This document shows, piece by piece, positions 18,601-27,372 of a stretch of 64,000 nt of DNA. How positions within the stretch are numbered: the stretch's first letter is position 1; every line of letters begins with the position of its first letter. The stretch comes from Lachnospiraceae bacterium UBA4631. GTDB lineage: Bacteria > Bacillota > Clostridia > Lachnospirales > Lachnospiraceae. The notes under the pieces were generated by a model. It was not told the origin of the DNA and did no database searches. It was given only the letters and a program-made list of their open reading frames with translations. The DNA lies in contig DHMX01000017.1 in assembly GCA_002406015.1 (NCBI GenBank), forward strand, positions 60,867 to 124,866. The letters are read 5' to 3'. The translations under genes were made by a program, and so were the position numbers.

Positions 18601-21600
18601 TTGCTATCTCTTCAGAAATCACACGATTTGCTTGATATACGGATGCAAAATATTGCATCCGATTCTCGGCAAGTTCCTGAAATGCCATACCCGACATGGT
18701 ATAAAGTCCTATGGTTAAGCAATTCTTCACGTCTGCAATTTCCTGTTTCATAAATGCATACTGCTCCATCTGTTCCATGTCTGCAACACGCTTAACTATC
18801 TCCTGCCGCTCCTGCAATTCTTTATAAAGCTTCAAGGCATCTCCCTGTGGTACAGCTTCTTCCTTATAATCGTGAAGATACAGATACATAAAATAGCGTT
18901 CCAACTGCATCCGGTTTTCTCCGTCTTTGAACGGCTTTGCTTCCATTAGCTGCTGATACCTTGTTGTAAGCCAGCTAACTTCTTTGTCCAGACTTTCAAA
19001 CTTCGGACTTTCCTGTGAAAGATATTTTTCCACCAATATATTCCGAACCGGCTTCGGTATATCACTCCATTTCTTATCAATTGCCCTTTCAGTCTTATCA
19101 ATATCAATCTCTGTGACTGCATTCTTTTTATCGCCAACCGCAAGAATCGGAGAACATTGCCTATGTGCCTGTGTCCGCAGCTTCTGAAGCTGTTCCCTCA
19201 CCGGCTGCTCAAGCTCGATTCCCACCGTCCGCTGATTAGCCGCCGCAATTCTTGTCTTTTGTATCTCATCCAACACAACACGCTCTGTCTCTACAACCGG
19301 ATGCTCCTCCATCTGTCTCCGGTAATCCGCGTACCAACTATCATATTGTGTCCGAAAATCTGCAGCACTGCTTGTGATACAGCGTTCTATCATATACTGA
19401 ATAAACGGAAGGAATATCTTATCCGCCTCCCTTGCATCCATATTCTGCCGCATCTGTGCAATTCTTTTATCCATATAATCTCTATTTACATCATATCGCT
19501 TCTTGCCATCCGACAAAACCATTTCCAAGGTTCTGTCACCTTTCAAAATCTCATTTGCATATTGATTACCTTTTAATACGGCTGACAGGATTCGCATGGT
19601 CAATTCATCCCCGTATTTTGCATCTGCCTTTTTTAACCGTTCTTCCAGTGTTTTCCCATCGGTCTTCATATCTAAGAGCATCTGTGTAAATGTATTCATG
19701 CTTTCCTGCCAATACAAGGAATCATGCTTTTTCCGGATTTCAGTCTGATTCTCCCGAAGGAACAACGTAACCGTACTGATGTCATACCTATACTGCCCGC
19801 GATTTATCACTTTAATCAACGGTTCCAGCTCCTGACATAATTCCCCCATATATGCCTGAAACTCTTCGTTCTCATCAAACATCATATGCTTCCAGACATC
19901 CTGCTCCTTCATCAGGAACGGAACCAGACCTCTAAATGCCTGATTGTCATAGTTTTCTAATTCTTCCTTCCTGATTTTTCCAACTTCAGCCGTTTTCTTT
20001 ATCTCATCATTTTCAAAAATGCCTTTTCCATCGGAAATATAGCTTTCTAATTTTTTCAACAAATCATCAAAAGATTCCACTCCGTAATTTTTTAGGTTTT
20101 GGTCCTTCATTTTTTTTGGCAGTACAACCTTTTTGTCCGGTACATTTTGTTCTGTTGGTTTCAGTCTATCAAGCTGTTCCTTCATATCTTTGGGCAGAAC
20201 CTTTTCTTTATCCAACACATTTTGTTCTGTTGGTTCCAGTCCACCAAGCACACTTGATAACCGGTTCATTAAACGTACTCTTTCCTCTTTCGGTCTTTCC
20301 TTAAACAGTTCTTCCACCTCACAACTTCGTTGAAGTGTACAATCCACTAAACTTGCTATGGTATTCTCATATGCAGCTTCATCCCCACCGTTTAATACAG
20401 CTTCATATTTTTTCCCGGGTCCAAACAGTTCTTTTTCCATTCCGCACATCAGAAATTCCAGAAAATAATAACGTCGCCCTTCCTTATTCCCTGCGGTATC
20501 TATTTTCTGCATTTTCCCAAGTGCCGTTCTCATTGTTAGGGACGCCCTTAATAAATTTCGCCTTTTTTCCAATCCATAAACTTTGTTACACTCAGCCTCA
20601 AAAACCGGTATCAATGCGTTGTTATTCGAATTGTCTCTGGCACTTGTTTCTTCAGTAATCAGCGTATCCCACATCCAATCTCTAAGACTCTTGCCTTGTA
20701 AGCAATTCTTCTTTGTTTCTTCGTTTTTCTCCATTTCCCGATAATAACGAAGCATTCTTATACAAAGCTCTTTAATCGCCCTAATTTCATACAAATTCTG
20801 TGCATTTAATAATTCCCATGCACCTCTTGCACGCCGGAAATGGTCTAATCTGTTTTGAACCTTCCGCTGGGCTTTATCTTCAACCTTTAAAATATTACAA
20901 TGCAGTGGTGTTGTATCCTCTTCCTCGCTACCAAGCAAATAAAGGAGCCTTCTTTCACTTACCTGTTTCTGCTTCTGCTCATTTTTCCATTCTTCCTGCA
21001 GAACTATATCGAAGTTTTGCTCTGTTACTTCACCCAAAATCATCTTTTCCATAAGTATACTCCGAAGCTTCATTTCTGCCACTCCGGAAATCTCTGCCCA
21101 CTTTTCTGCGGTTTTTCCCAAATTTGCACGCAGATATACACACAAATTCTGATACTGGGCTGCAGTTAAGTGCTCCAGCATATCAAAATTATCTATCCCC
21201 TCCATATATTTCAGATGCTCCGCCAGTTTCTTACCTTTCAGCAGCTTTGCAATCTCCCGCATCACAAGCTCTTTGTGTGATGAATAGATAGTTCCGAATC
21301 CACTCCACTCACAGAGGTCAGCTCCCTCTAACCGTTTTTTATACGGTAAATATTCTGAAGATACCTCTATCTTTTTTTCAGAATAAAAATATTCATTCCA
21401 ACTGATTTTTTCGGTATCCCCAACCTCCTTTACTTCTTCTATTTTCTCATTCAGAAGCTTCTCAAATTCTTCACTTTCTATACATAAATATTCACTTTCC
21501 AGTGCAGATAACGCTTTCCATCCGGCTTCGGAAAATCTCATTGTTCCAACCTTTTTACCGAATAAAGCCGCATTCTTTTCTGCGTATTGCTTATACTGGT

Positions 21601-23323
21601 TCAAGGCATCGGTCAATTTTTTAGCATCCTTCATATCTACGTTTTGCTTCATCAGAAGTGTCTGTGCCTGTTCTGCGAATCCATCCGGAAATCCGCTGTT
21701 CTTCATTGCGTCCTTCATTGCCTCATTTCTGGCATTTGCTTCTACGGAAAAAATACCCAGATGTGCCAGCATTTGACGTGCCTCATATGCAATTACTGCC
21801 GAAGAGCTTGTATACCAATACACCCCTAACTGCTTCTTAAAATCAGAAAACGCTATTTCCCGACTGGTTTTCATCAGATTGCGTTCCAGCATTTTCCGCA
21901 GATTTTTCTCATTTTCCTGTACCTGAAGCTCAACCTCTTTTACATATGCCGTAAAATCTTCTTCCTTTGCATACAGAATCCATGACTGAATTGTATTGTC
22001 TTCCCAAAAGCTTTTCATATCCGGCTGCTTTAGCTCCGGAAGCCGTTCTTCCAACATTGTCTTTCTTGCCTGATACGGACGAACATCCACATCCTGTATA
22101 AGCTGTTCAAATACCTCCTCGGTAATATCTGATTCTGCTTCTTTTCCTTCTAATTCCTGCAGCACCTTATTACTTAAGCTGTTCATATCAAGCTTTTGTC
22201 CCAGCTTTGCACAAATCTTCTCTTTCAGCCGAGGCATTCCAAGTGTCAGCTCCTCATGCTCTGAAACATATGCTTCTATTACTCCAAGCTCCTTATCCAG
22301 TCTATGTACCAGACGCTCCATACGCTTAATTACTTCATTGCCCAGAATATTAACCGAATCCTCGCCCTGTCCGATTTCCAGCACTCTTCCCATTACATTT
22401 TTTAGAAGCGGCTCATAATACTCTTGAAACCATGGCTTTTTATACCGGTTATATTTAATAATTTCCCTTAGCTTTTCTTCCCGCGTTTCTTCAATGTAGT
22501 TTTCAACCGGATTATTGACGCATACAATAGAAGCAGCATAGGTTGCCGTCATAGCTATGCCGCATAGAGTAGAAAATGCCTGTAGATTCACCTGCGATTT
22601 GTCTACTTGATTCAAATAATTACGAAGTGCTACCGAGGCACATTGATACAACAACAAATATGCCATTCCCGGATTTTGTCCGATTACCTTCATTCCGACA
22701 GCTTCATTTTGTTCATCCTTCATTTTAAGGTAATGAGCGGTGTTTGCTTCTCCTGTTTTTAAGTTCAGATTCTGATACTGTTGTATTAAAGTATGGGCTT
22801 CCTCTTGTGTAAAGTCGGCAGCAGAAGTCTCCCTAAGTTTTTTTAAGATTTCACAAAGGGCTTTCATTTCTCCCGTTTGTTCGACTCCCTTTGCTAAGAG
22901 GTTGTCCGGCTGAAATACATCCGTTCCTGCCTTTTCCTTCATACAGGTCTGGAAAGCTTGTTCCACCTGTGTCATATCTGTTTCATCCTTACCCTTTAAC
23001 TGAACCTCCAGCTCATTTTGCATATCAGCTACAGTATCGTTTAATATATCCTGCTTATGATGTTCCCGCAATTCCTTCAATTCCCGGCGTTCCCTGTACC
23101 GTAGCTTGAATAAAAACGGACTGTTTGCCTCCTGCTGTTCCAATTCCTCTTTTCGTCTATATATATCATACTCGAAGCCAACAATTCCCTTTTCGCCTTG
23201 CGGAATTTGCCGAAGCTGCTGCATCGTTTGCTGCTGCATCATTTGCTGCTGCACATCCTGCTGCTTATCGTTTATTGTTGTAATATCCGTTTTTTTTCTT
23301 TCACTGTATATGCTGCTATCCAT
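15644..23323 (-). CDS. Giant protein of unknown function (~2,559 residues)
   Basis: One uninterrupted frame of 7.7 kb. It starts with a Gln/Met-rich low-complexity stretch (MQQQTMQQLRQ) and is almost wholly charged, helical sequence; only one weakly hydrophobic segment (~250-275) is seen, and there is no signal peptide. No catalytic motif is recognisable. Internal repetition: a 25-residue tandem repeat near residues 1,030-1,075 (TEQNV core), and two related larger modules near ~1,825-1,970 and ~2,020-2,160 sharing patterns such as FxxxALxxRxxLD, SHxxxM and FxxxDF then DWxLFxxAL. The C-terminal third has an Ala/Glu-rich coiled region, then a compact ~200-residue end domain. Start is the ATG at 23323 with AAGGAG 8 bases upstream; it follows the GNAT gene by only 15 bp, so the two are cotranscribed. 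It may be a scaffold or a secreted effector; function unknown. Confidence 0.8.
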   Translation of the reverse strand: MDSSIYSERKKTDITTINDKQQDVQQQMMQQQTMQQLRQIPQGEKGIVGFEYDIYRRKEELEQQEANSPFLFKLRYRERRELKELREHHKQDILNDTVADMQNELEVQLKGKDETDMTQVEQAFQTCMKEKAGTDVFQPDNLLAKGVEQTGEMKALCEILKKLRETSAADFTQEEAHTLIQQYQNLNLKTGEANTAHYLKMKDEQNEAVGMKVIGQNPGMAYLLLYQCASVALRNYLNQVDKSQVNLQAFSTLCGIAMTATYAASIVCVNNPVENYIEETREEKLREIIKYNRYKKPWFQEYYEPLLKNVMGRVLEIGQGEDSVNILGNEVIKRMERLVHRLDKELGVIEAYVSEHEELTLGMPRLKEKICAKLGQKLDMNSLSNKVLQELEGKEAESDITEEVFEQLIQDVDVRPYQARKTMLEERLPELKQPDMKSFWEDNTIQSWILYAKEEDFTAYVKEVELQVQENEKNLRKMLERNLMKTSREIAFSDFKKQLGVYWYTSSSAVIAYEARQMLAHLGIFSVEANARNEAMKDAMKNSGFPDGFAEQAQTLLMKQNVDMKDAKKLTDALNQYKQYAEKNAALFGKKVGTMRFSEAGWKALSALESEYLCIESEEFEKLLNEKIEEVKEVGDTEKISWNEYFYSEKKIEVSSEYLPYKKRLEGADLCEWSGFGTIYSSHKELVMREIAKLLKGKKLAEHLKYMEGIDNFDMLEHLTAAQYQNLCVYLRANLGKTAEKWAEISGVAEMKLRSILMEKMILGEVTEQNFDIVLQEEWKNEQKQKQVSERRLLYLLGSEEEDTTPLHCNILKVEDKAQRKVQNRLDHFRRARGAWELLNAQNLYEIRAIKELCIRMLRYYREMEKNEETKKNCLQGKSLRDWMWDTLITEETSARDNSNNNALIPVFEAECNKVYGLEKRRNLLRASLTMRTALGKMQKIDTAGNKEGRRYYFLEFLMCGMEKELFGPGKKYEAVLNGGDEAAYENTIASLVDCTLQRSCEVEELFKERPKEERVRLMNRLSSVLGGLEPTEQNVLDKEKVLPKDMKEQLDRLKPTEQNVPDKKVVLPKKMKDQNLKNYGVESFDDLLKKLESYISDGKGIFENDEIKKTAEVGKIRKEELENYDNQAFRGLVPFLMKEQDVWKHMMFDENEEFQAYMGELCQELEPLIKVINRGQYRYDISTVTLFLRENQTEIRKKHDSLYWQESMNTFTQMLLDMKTDGKTLEERLKKADAKYGDELTMRILSAVLKGNQYANEILKGDRTLEMVLSDGKKRYDVNRDYMDKRIAQMRQNMDAREADKIFLPFIQYMIERCITSSAADFRTQYDSWYADYRRQMEEHPVVETERVVLDEIQKTRIAAANQRTVGIELEQPVREQLQKLRTQAHRQCSPILAVGDKKNAVTEIDIDKTERAIDKKWSDIPKPVRNILVEKYLSQESPKFESLDKEVSWLTTRYQQLMEAKPFKDGENRMQLERYFMYLYLHDYKEEAVPQGDALKLYKELQERQEIVKRVADMEQMEQYAFMKQEIADVKNCLTIGLYTMSGMAFQELAENRMQYFASVYQANRVISEEIANRKSQLSGNKEQIRAGFLEYFRTDILAGITKGNLQAFREEVQKCMENDKLCDAVQDFDTVLGAVSSDDLSAEERQGAAVTRKDLEKLIGDSNQEFLKEYNQLDDKQRQLFALTLMIPGQFLASEQLAGAKLVLKDMGEDANAVQNLKEQIQHYIRNEAFKPEIQYGMVVERLSRGSGIVNEDVFKKVMTFTKLCITQYRNNRPKNWNRLNGGAGFLNEELMLIQDEKQNRRKELVKQEIDSPQEWLEVLRKLAAEDGQEDMKQVLEKLDADRCKRLVVLLQKRTILDEPMKPEKFNNFHDYVDWKGRAELLEQLKGEDRQKLLKEGGSHASCTQAFLSLCSFQLRDDVDMTGRFLQKDDFVKAAMERKTLIDWQLFRNALKTEEELVRYQTRIAAIRKATEPELIAKTKNKKAIDVYKKYEQKPSLTQEEFDEFLQKQAEEDMKNQEQVAALMAGYYALDENQKSLFLRALEHRDVLDVSKEDFVASYFGRAERDYVNPQERDRLANEYLKNASSHKNRMKLDNAEKKAVMSLLSHQIDDSMMFEKEDFRLDESHLSNYFRKGRKTAVDWKLFARALQFVNRTSTEAQILAEDYELYVSRGDLKEGGVFQFESEYLRKNLHTAGNRATHFFGRMAVDIASQNLRSYGILQDIITSISNEAAEKAYKYGFTEEEEAQEKPSVMSVLMSANETVNEKAETVGEKLEDEETKEYIEKFIDKNKVEGIQGVVEKAGTVTGLVNTAGEVIKSVADFAKVMKNLKELNESDAKAKEAAEEDAKEKEIAAASQSSSQEALSASGEMRNRRAMESAKYQTYQNQYRQAITDVKDVAKNLAEQFGGESVEVYTELADKAVECAFFIHQYFTDRKVVENYLELGNAENPKLIKLRTAYEASGLQKKQPEGLKKYSNRELLQTALGFESFDELSQSVGFEIIRSLLYSAGPYNTIRKNRIQSIMILSVLGFQDMVGRQDSEAALAIYRKLGGAKYK
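20103..20239 (-). repeat. Tandem 75-bp (25-codon) duplication inside the giant gene
   Basis: Two similar 62-bp blocks, 20103-20164 and 20178-20239, repeat with a 75-bp period. Both encode LxPTEQNVxDKxxVLPKxMK. The identical core ACATTTTGTTCTGTTGGTT shows a recent in-frame duplication. Confidence 0.85.
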
Positions 23324-23338
23324 CCTCATTCTCCTTAC

Positions 23339-24178
23339 TTATATCCATAATCTTCCTTCGGTTGACGGTTCCCATGTAATCTCAATGTTGCCCAGAAGCT
23401 TTTTTGCCAGTGGTAAGGTATTTTCCTCTACACAGGCAAATTCCAGATATTTAAGATGTGCAACCGGTGAAAGCAATGCCTCTAAAACCTCCTTCAGAAG
23501 CCGGATTCCCTCGGTGCCTGCTGCCTTATCCAAAAAGAGAAGGTCCAGAATATAGGTATCTTTTTCCTGTGACGGACGAACCAGTGCGATACCGCCTAAT
23601 TTTTCTCCTATCGTCAACACCATACTGTATCGCCTGTCTGCATTTAAATAATCTGCCCGGCTAATCATATAGGCATTTCGCTTTTCATATCCCCTGATGA
23701 TGGAACGCATCTGCTTTGGTGTAAGATATTGAAGCGGTATCATCCGGACTCCCTTCTTTTTTTCTCTTAATTGCATGGAATGTAGCGGAGCCTCCAATAG
23801 CTGCTGTCTTGATATATGAATATTCGCTGTAGAATCCTCTTGAAGCTCAAACCGCCGTTTTGCAAGCATATAGCTTATCACAGCGGAAGATGCACTGTTA
23901 GAATCATAGATTAAAAATAGTTGCTCTGCGTTTTGTTGCTTTGTCAATACGATTGCCGCATCCAAAAGTTTACTTCCCACGCCCTGTCTCCGGTACTCTT
24001 TCTTGACCCAAAGCCATGACATCTGATACCCGTCCTTCATTTCTTCCATGACGGCAGCTCCCAGAAGCGTGTCTTCCTCTTCGCATTTTATTACCATTAC
24101 TTGTCTGAACCAAAACCGAGCGGGTATTAACTCCTGTAATTCCCCTTGTATTTCGCCCTTCGTGACTGTCACCTTCAT
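23339..24178 (-). CDS. Double-GNAT acetyltransferase-like protein
   Basis: 279 residues. Residues ~30-115 form a GNAT fold: a beta-strand MSWLWVKKEYRRQGVGSKLL with the acetyl-CoA loop RRQGVGS. The second half (from IPLQYLTP, ~145-279) resembles a second, degenerate GNAT domain ending in YILDLLFLD and KYLEFACVEEN, without a clear acetyl-CoA loop. Start at 24178 has GGGGGAA upstream. The stop is 15 bp before the start of the giant gene, so it may modify that protein or act with it (inference from position only). Confidence 0.75.
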   Translation of the reverse strand: MKVTVTKGEIQGELQELIPARFWFRQVMVIKCEEEDTLLGAAVMEEMKDGYQMSWLWVKKEYRRQGVGSKLLDAAIVLTKQQNAEQLFLIYDSNSASSAVISYMLAKRRFELQEDSTANIHISRQQLLEAPLHSMQLREKKKGVRMIPLQYLTPKQMRSIIRGYEKRNAYMISRADYLNADRRYSMVLTIGEKLGGIALVRPSQEKDTYILDLLFLDKAAGTEGIRLLKEVLEALLSPVAHLKYLEFACVEENTLPLAKKLLGNIEITWEPSTEGRLWI

Positions 24179-24388
24179 CCCAGTTCCCCCTAATCAAATA
24201 TAGATTTCAAGATTATTTTTTATATGATTTCTTCGTATTTAAATATCTAAAACGGTTGTCCTTATTATATCAATTTCCCGTCATTAACACTAGCTTAATT
24301 TCTCATTTTGCTTCTTAAGATTATTTATATGATTTTTGGTTACACTAGAAACAGAATTTATACCTAAATAAGAAAGGAAGTCCACATC

Positions 24389-25759
24389 TTGGAATCTATC
24401 TGGAATAAAACCGTTGAAATCCCGAATAAAAAAAGTCTTGTGGAGGACATCCATGTAAAAAATGTCGTAATCGGAGCCGGTATGGCAGGCATTCTTACAG
24501 CATGGTCTCTCATGCGTAGAGGACAGGAGGTTATTGTGCTGGAAGCCAATGAAATCGGAAGTGGGCAATCCGGATATACGACAGCGAAAATCACCAGTCA
24601 GCATGGTCTGTTTTATGACCGAATGATTCGTCTTGTGGGGAAGGAAGCCGCCAGAGAATACGCGGTTGCCAATGAACAAGCAATCCGTCATTTTGAAAAA
24701 ATAGTGCAGGCTGAAAACATAGACTGCCATTTTGAAAGCAAGCCCGCCTATCTATATACGCTTCAACAGACAGGTGTAGAGCCTCTTTACCGAGAAGCGG
24801 CTGCTGCCCGCTCTTTGGGCATTGATGCGGTCTTTCTAAGCGGAAATGAAATCACAGAGCTGCCATTTTCTGTAACGGCAGCGGTCCGCTTTGAACGGCA
24901 GGCACAATTTCATCCGCTGGAATTTATGAAGCATCTGGCAAACGAGCTTACTATTTATGAACATACGAAGGTTTTATCCGTAACTAAGAATCGAGTCTAT
25001 ACTGCGGATGCTGCTATACAGGCGGATAACATTATTTTTGCCACTCATTATCCTATCCTTAATGTACCGGGCTTTTATTTTGTGCGGCAGCATCAGGAGA
25101 AAAGCTATGTTCTGGCTTTGGCAAAGCAACGGGAATTAACCGGAATGTATTATAATATTGATTCCGACGGCTTATCCCTTCGTAGCGAAGGGGATGTACT
25201 GCTGCTTGGCGGCGGCGGTCATCGAACCGGAAAATGTCTCTGCAAAGAAAAAAAAGGAGAACCATTCGGTTATTCCTTTCTGATAAAGCAGGCAGAAACC
25301 TATTATCCGGATGCCGATATTATATGCCGCTGGTCGGCACAGGACTGTATGCCACATGATAGGATTCCGTTTATCGGTAAATATTCTGTTTTTCGCCCAT
25401 ACTGGTATGTAGCAACCGGATTTAAAAAATGGGGGATGACTTCTTCTATGGTTGCGGCACAACTGATTAGTAATCAAATCTGTGGTGTGACCCATTCCGA
25501 ATATCCTGTTTTCCGCCCGCAACGACTTTTCATTCGGGCAGGCTTTAAAAATTTTCTTATGGATGTGGGGGAAAGTATTGCGGGTCTTACGAAAGGCTTA
25601 TTTGCAGCCAAGGACAAGCGTTGTCGGCATATGGGCTGCAAATTAAGCCTTAACCCGGAAGAAGCTGTATGGGAATGCTCCTGCCATGGTTCCAGCTTCT
25701 ATGAAGATGGCAGGCTAAAGAATAATCCGTCTAAGAAAGACCTTACAGGCTCTTTCTGA
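24389..25759 (+). CDS. FAD-dependent oxidoreductase with C-terminal Rieske [2Fe-2S] domain
   Basis: 456 residues. DAO-type FAD domain with VVIGAGMAGILTAWSLMRRG (residues ~27-46) and the GSGQSGYTTAKITSQHG segment; a GFKKWGMTSSM stretch closes the FAD site near residue 350. Residues ~405-450 hold a Rieske cluster site: CRHMGC with CSCHGSSF about 17 residues on (C-x-H ... C-x2-H). This family is known from Gram-positive genomes; its substrate is not settled. The start is a TTG at 24389 with AAAGGAAG 8 bases upstream, and no better ATG exists. It converges with the alcohol dehydrogenase gene, overlapping by 17 bp. Confidence 0.88.
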   Translation: MESIWNKTVEIPNKKSLVEDIHVKNVVIGAGMAGILTAWSLMRRGQEVIVLEANEIGSGQSGYTTAKITSQHGLFYDRMIRLVGKEAAREYAVANEQAIRHFEKIVQAENIDCHFESKPAYLYTLQQTGVEPLYREAAAARSLGIDAVFLSGNEITELPFSVTAAVRFERQAQFHPLEFMKHLANELTIYEHTKVLSVTKNRVYTADAAIQADNIIFATHYPILNVPGFYFVRQHQEKSYVLALAKQRELTGMYYNIDSDGLSLRSEGDVLLLGGGGHRTGKCLCKEKKGEPFGYSFLIKQAETYYPDADIICRWSAQDCMPHDRIPFIGKYSVFRPYWYVATGFKKWGMTSSMVAAQLISNQICGVTHSEYPVFRPQRLFIRAGFKNFLMDVGESIAGLTKGLFAAKDKRCRHMGCKLSLNPEEAVWECSCHGSSFYEDGRLKNNPSKKDLTGSF

Positions 25760-26912
25760 ATATCTCTATAATTTCATTACGGTCTAAAACCTTATATCCG
25801 CCGTTCATCGGAAGAGTTAAATCTGCAATACTCTCAAGGTTATCCTCTGTTACGCCAAATTCGGAAAGATGCATTACCACACCGATTTCTTTCATCCATG
25901 CTTCCATTGCAGACAGTCCCTCTTCGGCAACCTGCTCATCCGTCTTTCCGGTTGGGTCAACGTTCCACACATTTTTTGCAAATCTTACAAACTTGGCAAG
26001 ACCATATGGCAGAATGTAGTGATAGTACGCAAGGGAAACTGCGGAAAGCGTCATGCCATGTGTGGCATTTGTATAACCACCGACTGCCTGTCCAAGCATA
26101 TGCACCATCCAGTCGGATGCTTTTCCCTTAGCAACTAATGTGTTCAATGCCCATGTAGCCGTCCACATGATATTGCTTCTGGCTTCATAGTCCTGTGGAT
26201 TTTGGACTGCAATACGGCTGGAATGAATGACCGACCGCATAAGCCCTTCACTGATATAATCACTGGTATTATCATCCTCACCGGAAAAATACTGTTCACA
26301 GATATGATTAAAAATGTCATAAATACCGGAAACCATCTGATAGTTTGGCAAGGTCAGCGTATAGTTTGGATTCAATACGGTAAATCTTGGCATAACCGCT
26401 TCGCTTGCAAATACATGACCGATTTTTTGCTTTGTCTTTTCGTTGGTAATAACAGATCCGGCATTCATTTCGGAACCGGTTCCTGCCATAGTCAGAACGC
26501 AGCCTACCGGAATAATGTCACAATCCGGCTCCTCAAAGCGGACATAATATTTTTCCCATGGGTCATCCTTACAATTTACAGAAACGGCAACTGCCTTTGA
26601 ATAATCACAGACAGAGCCTCCGCCGACTGCCAGAAGCAAATCCGCATGATGCTTCCTTGCGATTTCTACACCTTCATATAATTTTGCAAGCGTAGGATTC
26701 GGCATTACTCCGCTGATTTCAGCAACATCCTTGCCACTATCGGTAAGCAGCTTCACAACCTCATCATAGATACCATTCTTCTTTATAGAACCGCCACCGT
26801 AAATAAGAACAACCTTCTTTCCGTATTTCGGCAGCTCCTCCTTCAAATAATTTAACGATTCATCTCCAAAATAGAGCTTTGTAGGATTGCAGTATGCAAA
26901 ATTTCCAAGCAT
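25743..26912 (-). CDS. Iron-containing alcohol dehydrogenase (butanol dehydrogenase-like)
   Basis: 389 residues, full length for the Fe-ADH family. NAD(P)-binding GGGSxK region (IYGGGSIKKNG), GGGSVCDYSKA, then metal-binding residues in SGIYDIFNHICEQY and HMLGQAVGGYTNATHGMTLS (the Asp and three His ligands). It reduces aldehydes to alcohols, most like the NADPH-dependent butanol dehydrogenase group. It is the last gene of a five-gene minus-strand operon (flavodoxin, CMD, AKR, cupin, ADH), starting 1 bp after the cupin stop. Confidence 0.9.
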   Translation of the reverse strand: MLGNFAYCNPTKLYFGDESLNYLKEELPKYGKKVVLIYGGGSIKKNGIYDEVVKLLTDSGKDVAEISGVMPNPTLAKLYEGVEIARKHHADLLLAVGGGSVCDYSKAVAVSVNCKDDPWEKYYVRFEEPDCDIIPVGCVLTMAGTGSEMNAGSVITNEKTKQKIGHVFASEAVMPRFTVLNPNYTLTLPNYQMVSGIYDIFNHICEQYFSGEDDNTSDYISEGLMRSVIHSSRIAVQNPQDYEARSNIMWTATWALNTLVAKGKASDWMVHMLGQAVGGYTNATHGMTLSAVSLAYYHYILPYGLAKFVRFAKNVWNVDPTGKTDEQVAEEGLSAMEAWMKEIGVVMHLSEFGVTEDNLESIADLTLPMNGGYKVLDRNEIIEIFRKSL

Positions 26913-26913
26913 T

Positions 26914-27357
26914 TTATTTTACCTCCAATTCATCATATTCTTTATCTGTTACCGGCTCCAGCCATTCGTTACTTGTTTCCTCTCCCGGTACTTCCACTGC
27001 GATATGCGAAAACCAACTGTCTTTTTTTGCTCCATGCCAATGCTTTACCTCTGCAGGAATTGTAATTACCATTCCTTCTGAAAGGGAAACCGGAGCCTTA
27101 CCTTCCTCCTGATACCAGCCTTCACCGGCAGTACATATCAATAGCTGACCGCCGCCTTTCTTTGCATGGTGGATATGCCAGTTATTCCGGCATCCCGGTT
27201 CAAAGGTTACGTTTGCAAGAAATACGCTGGTTTCCTTTGGATTCGTAAGTGGATTCAGAAATGACTGTCCAATAAAATATTGGGCATAGGCATCATTTGT
27301 ATTTCCTCTGCCAAATTTGTTTGCTTTTTCAAATTCTTCATACGTTAAATATTTCAT
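26914..27357 (-). CDS. Cupin-domain protein
   Basis: 147 residues, one cupin barrel. The metal-type motif 1 is NWHIHHAKKGGGQLLICTAGEG and motif 2 contains PAEVKHWHGAKKDSWFSH. Small proteins of this kind are often annotated with CMD proteins; they bind small molecules or a metal. Start is the ATG at 27357 behind GGAGGAG; a TTG 15 bases upstream lies at the RBS. Fourth gene of the LysR-controlled operon. Confidence 0.85.
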   Translation of the reverse strand: MKYLTYEEFEKANKFGRGNTNDAYAQYFIGQSFLNPLTNPKETSVFLANVTFEPGCRNNWHIHHAKKGGGQLLICTAGEGWYQEEGKAPVSLSEGMVITIPAEVKHWHGAKKDSWFSHIAVEVPGEETSNEWLEPVTDKEYDELEVK

Positions 27358-27372
27358 AGCTATCTCCTCCAA

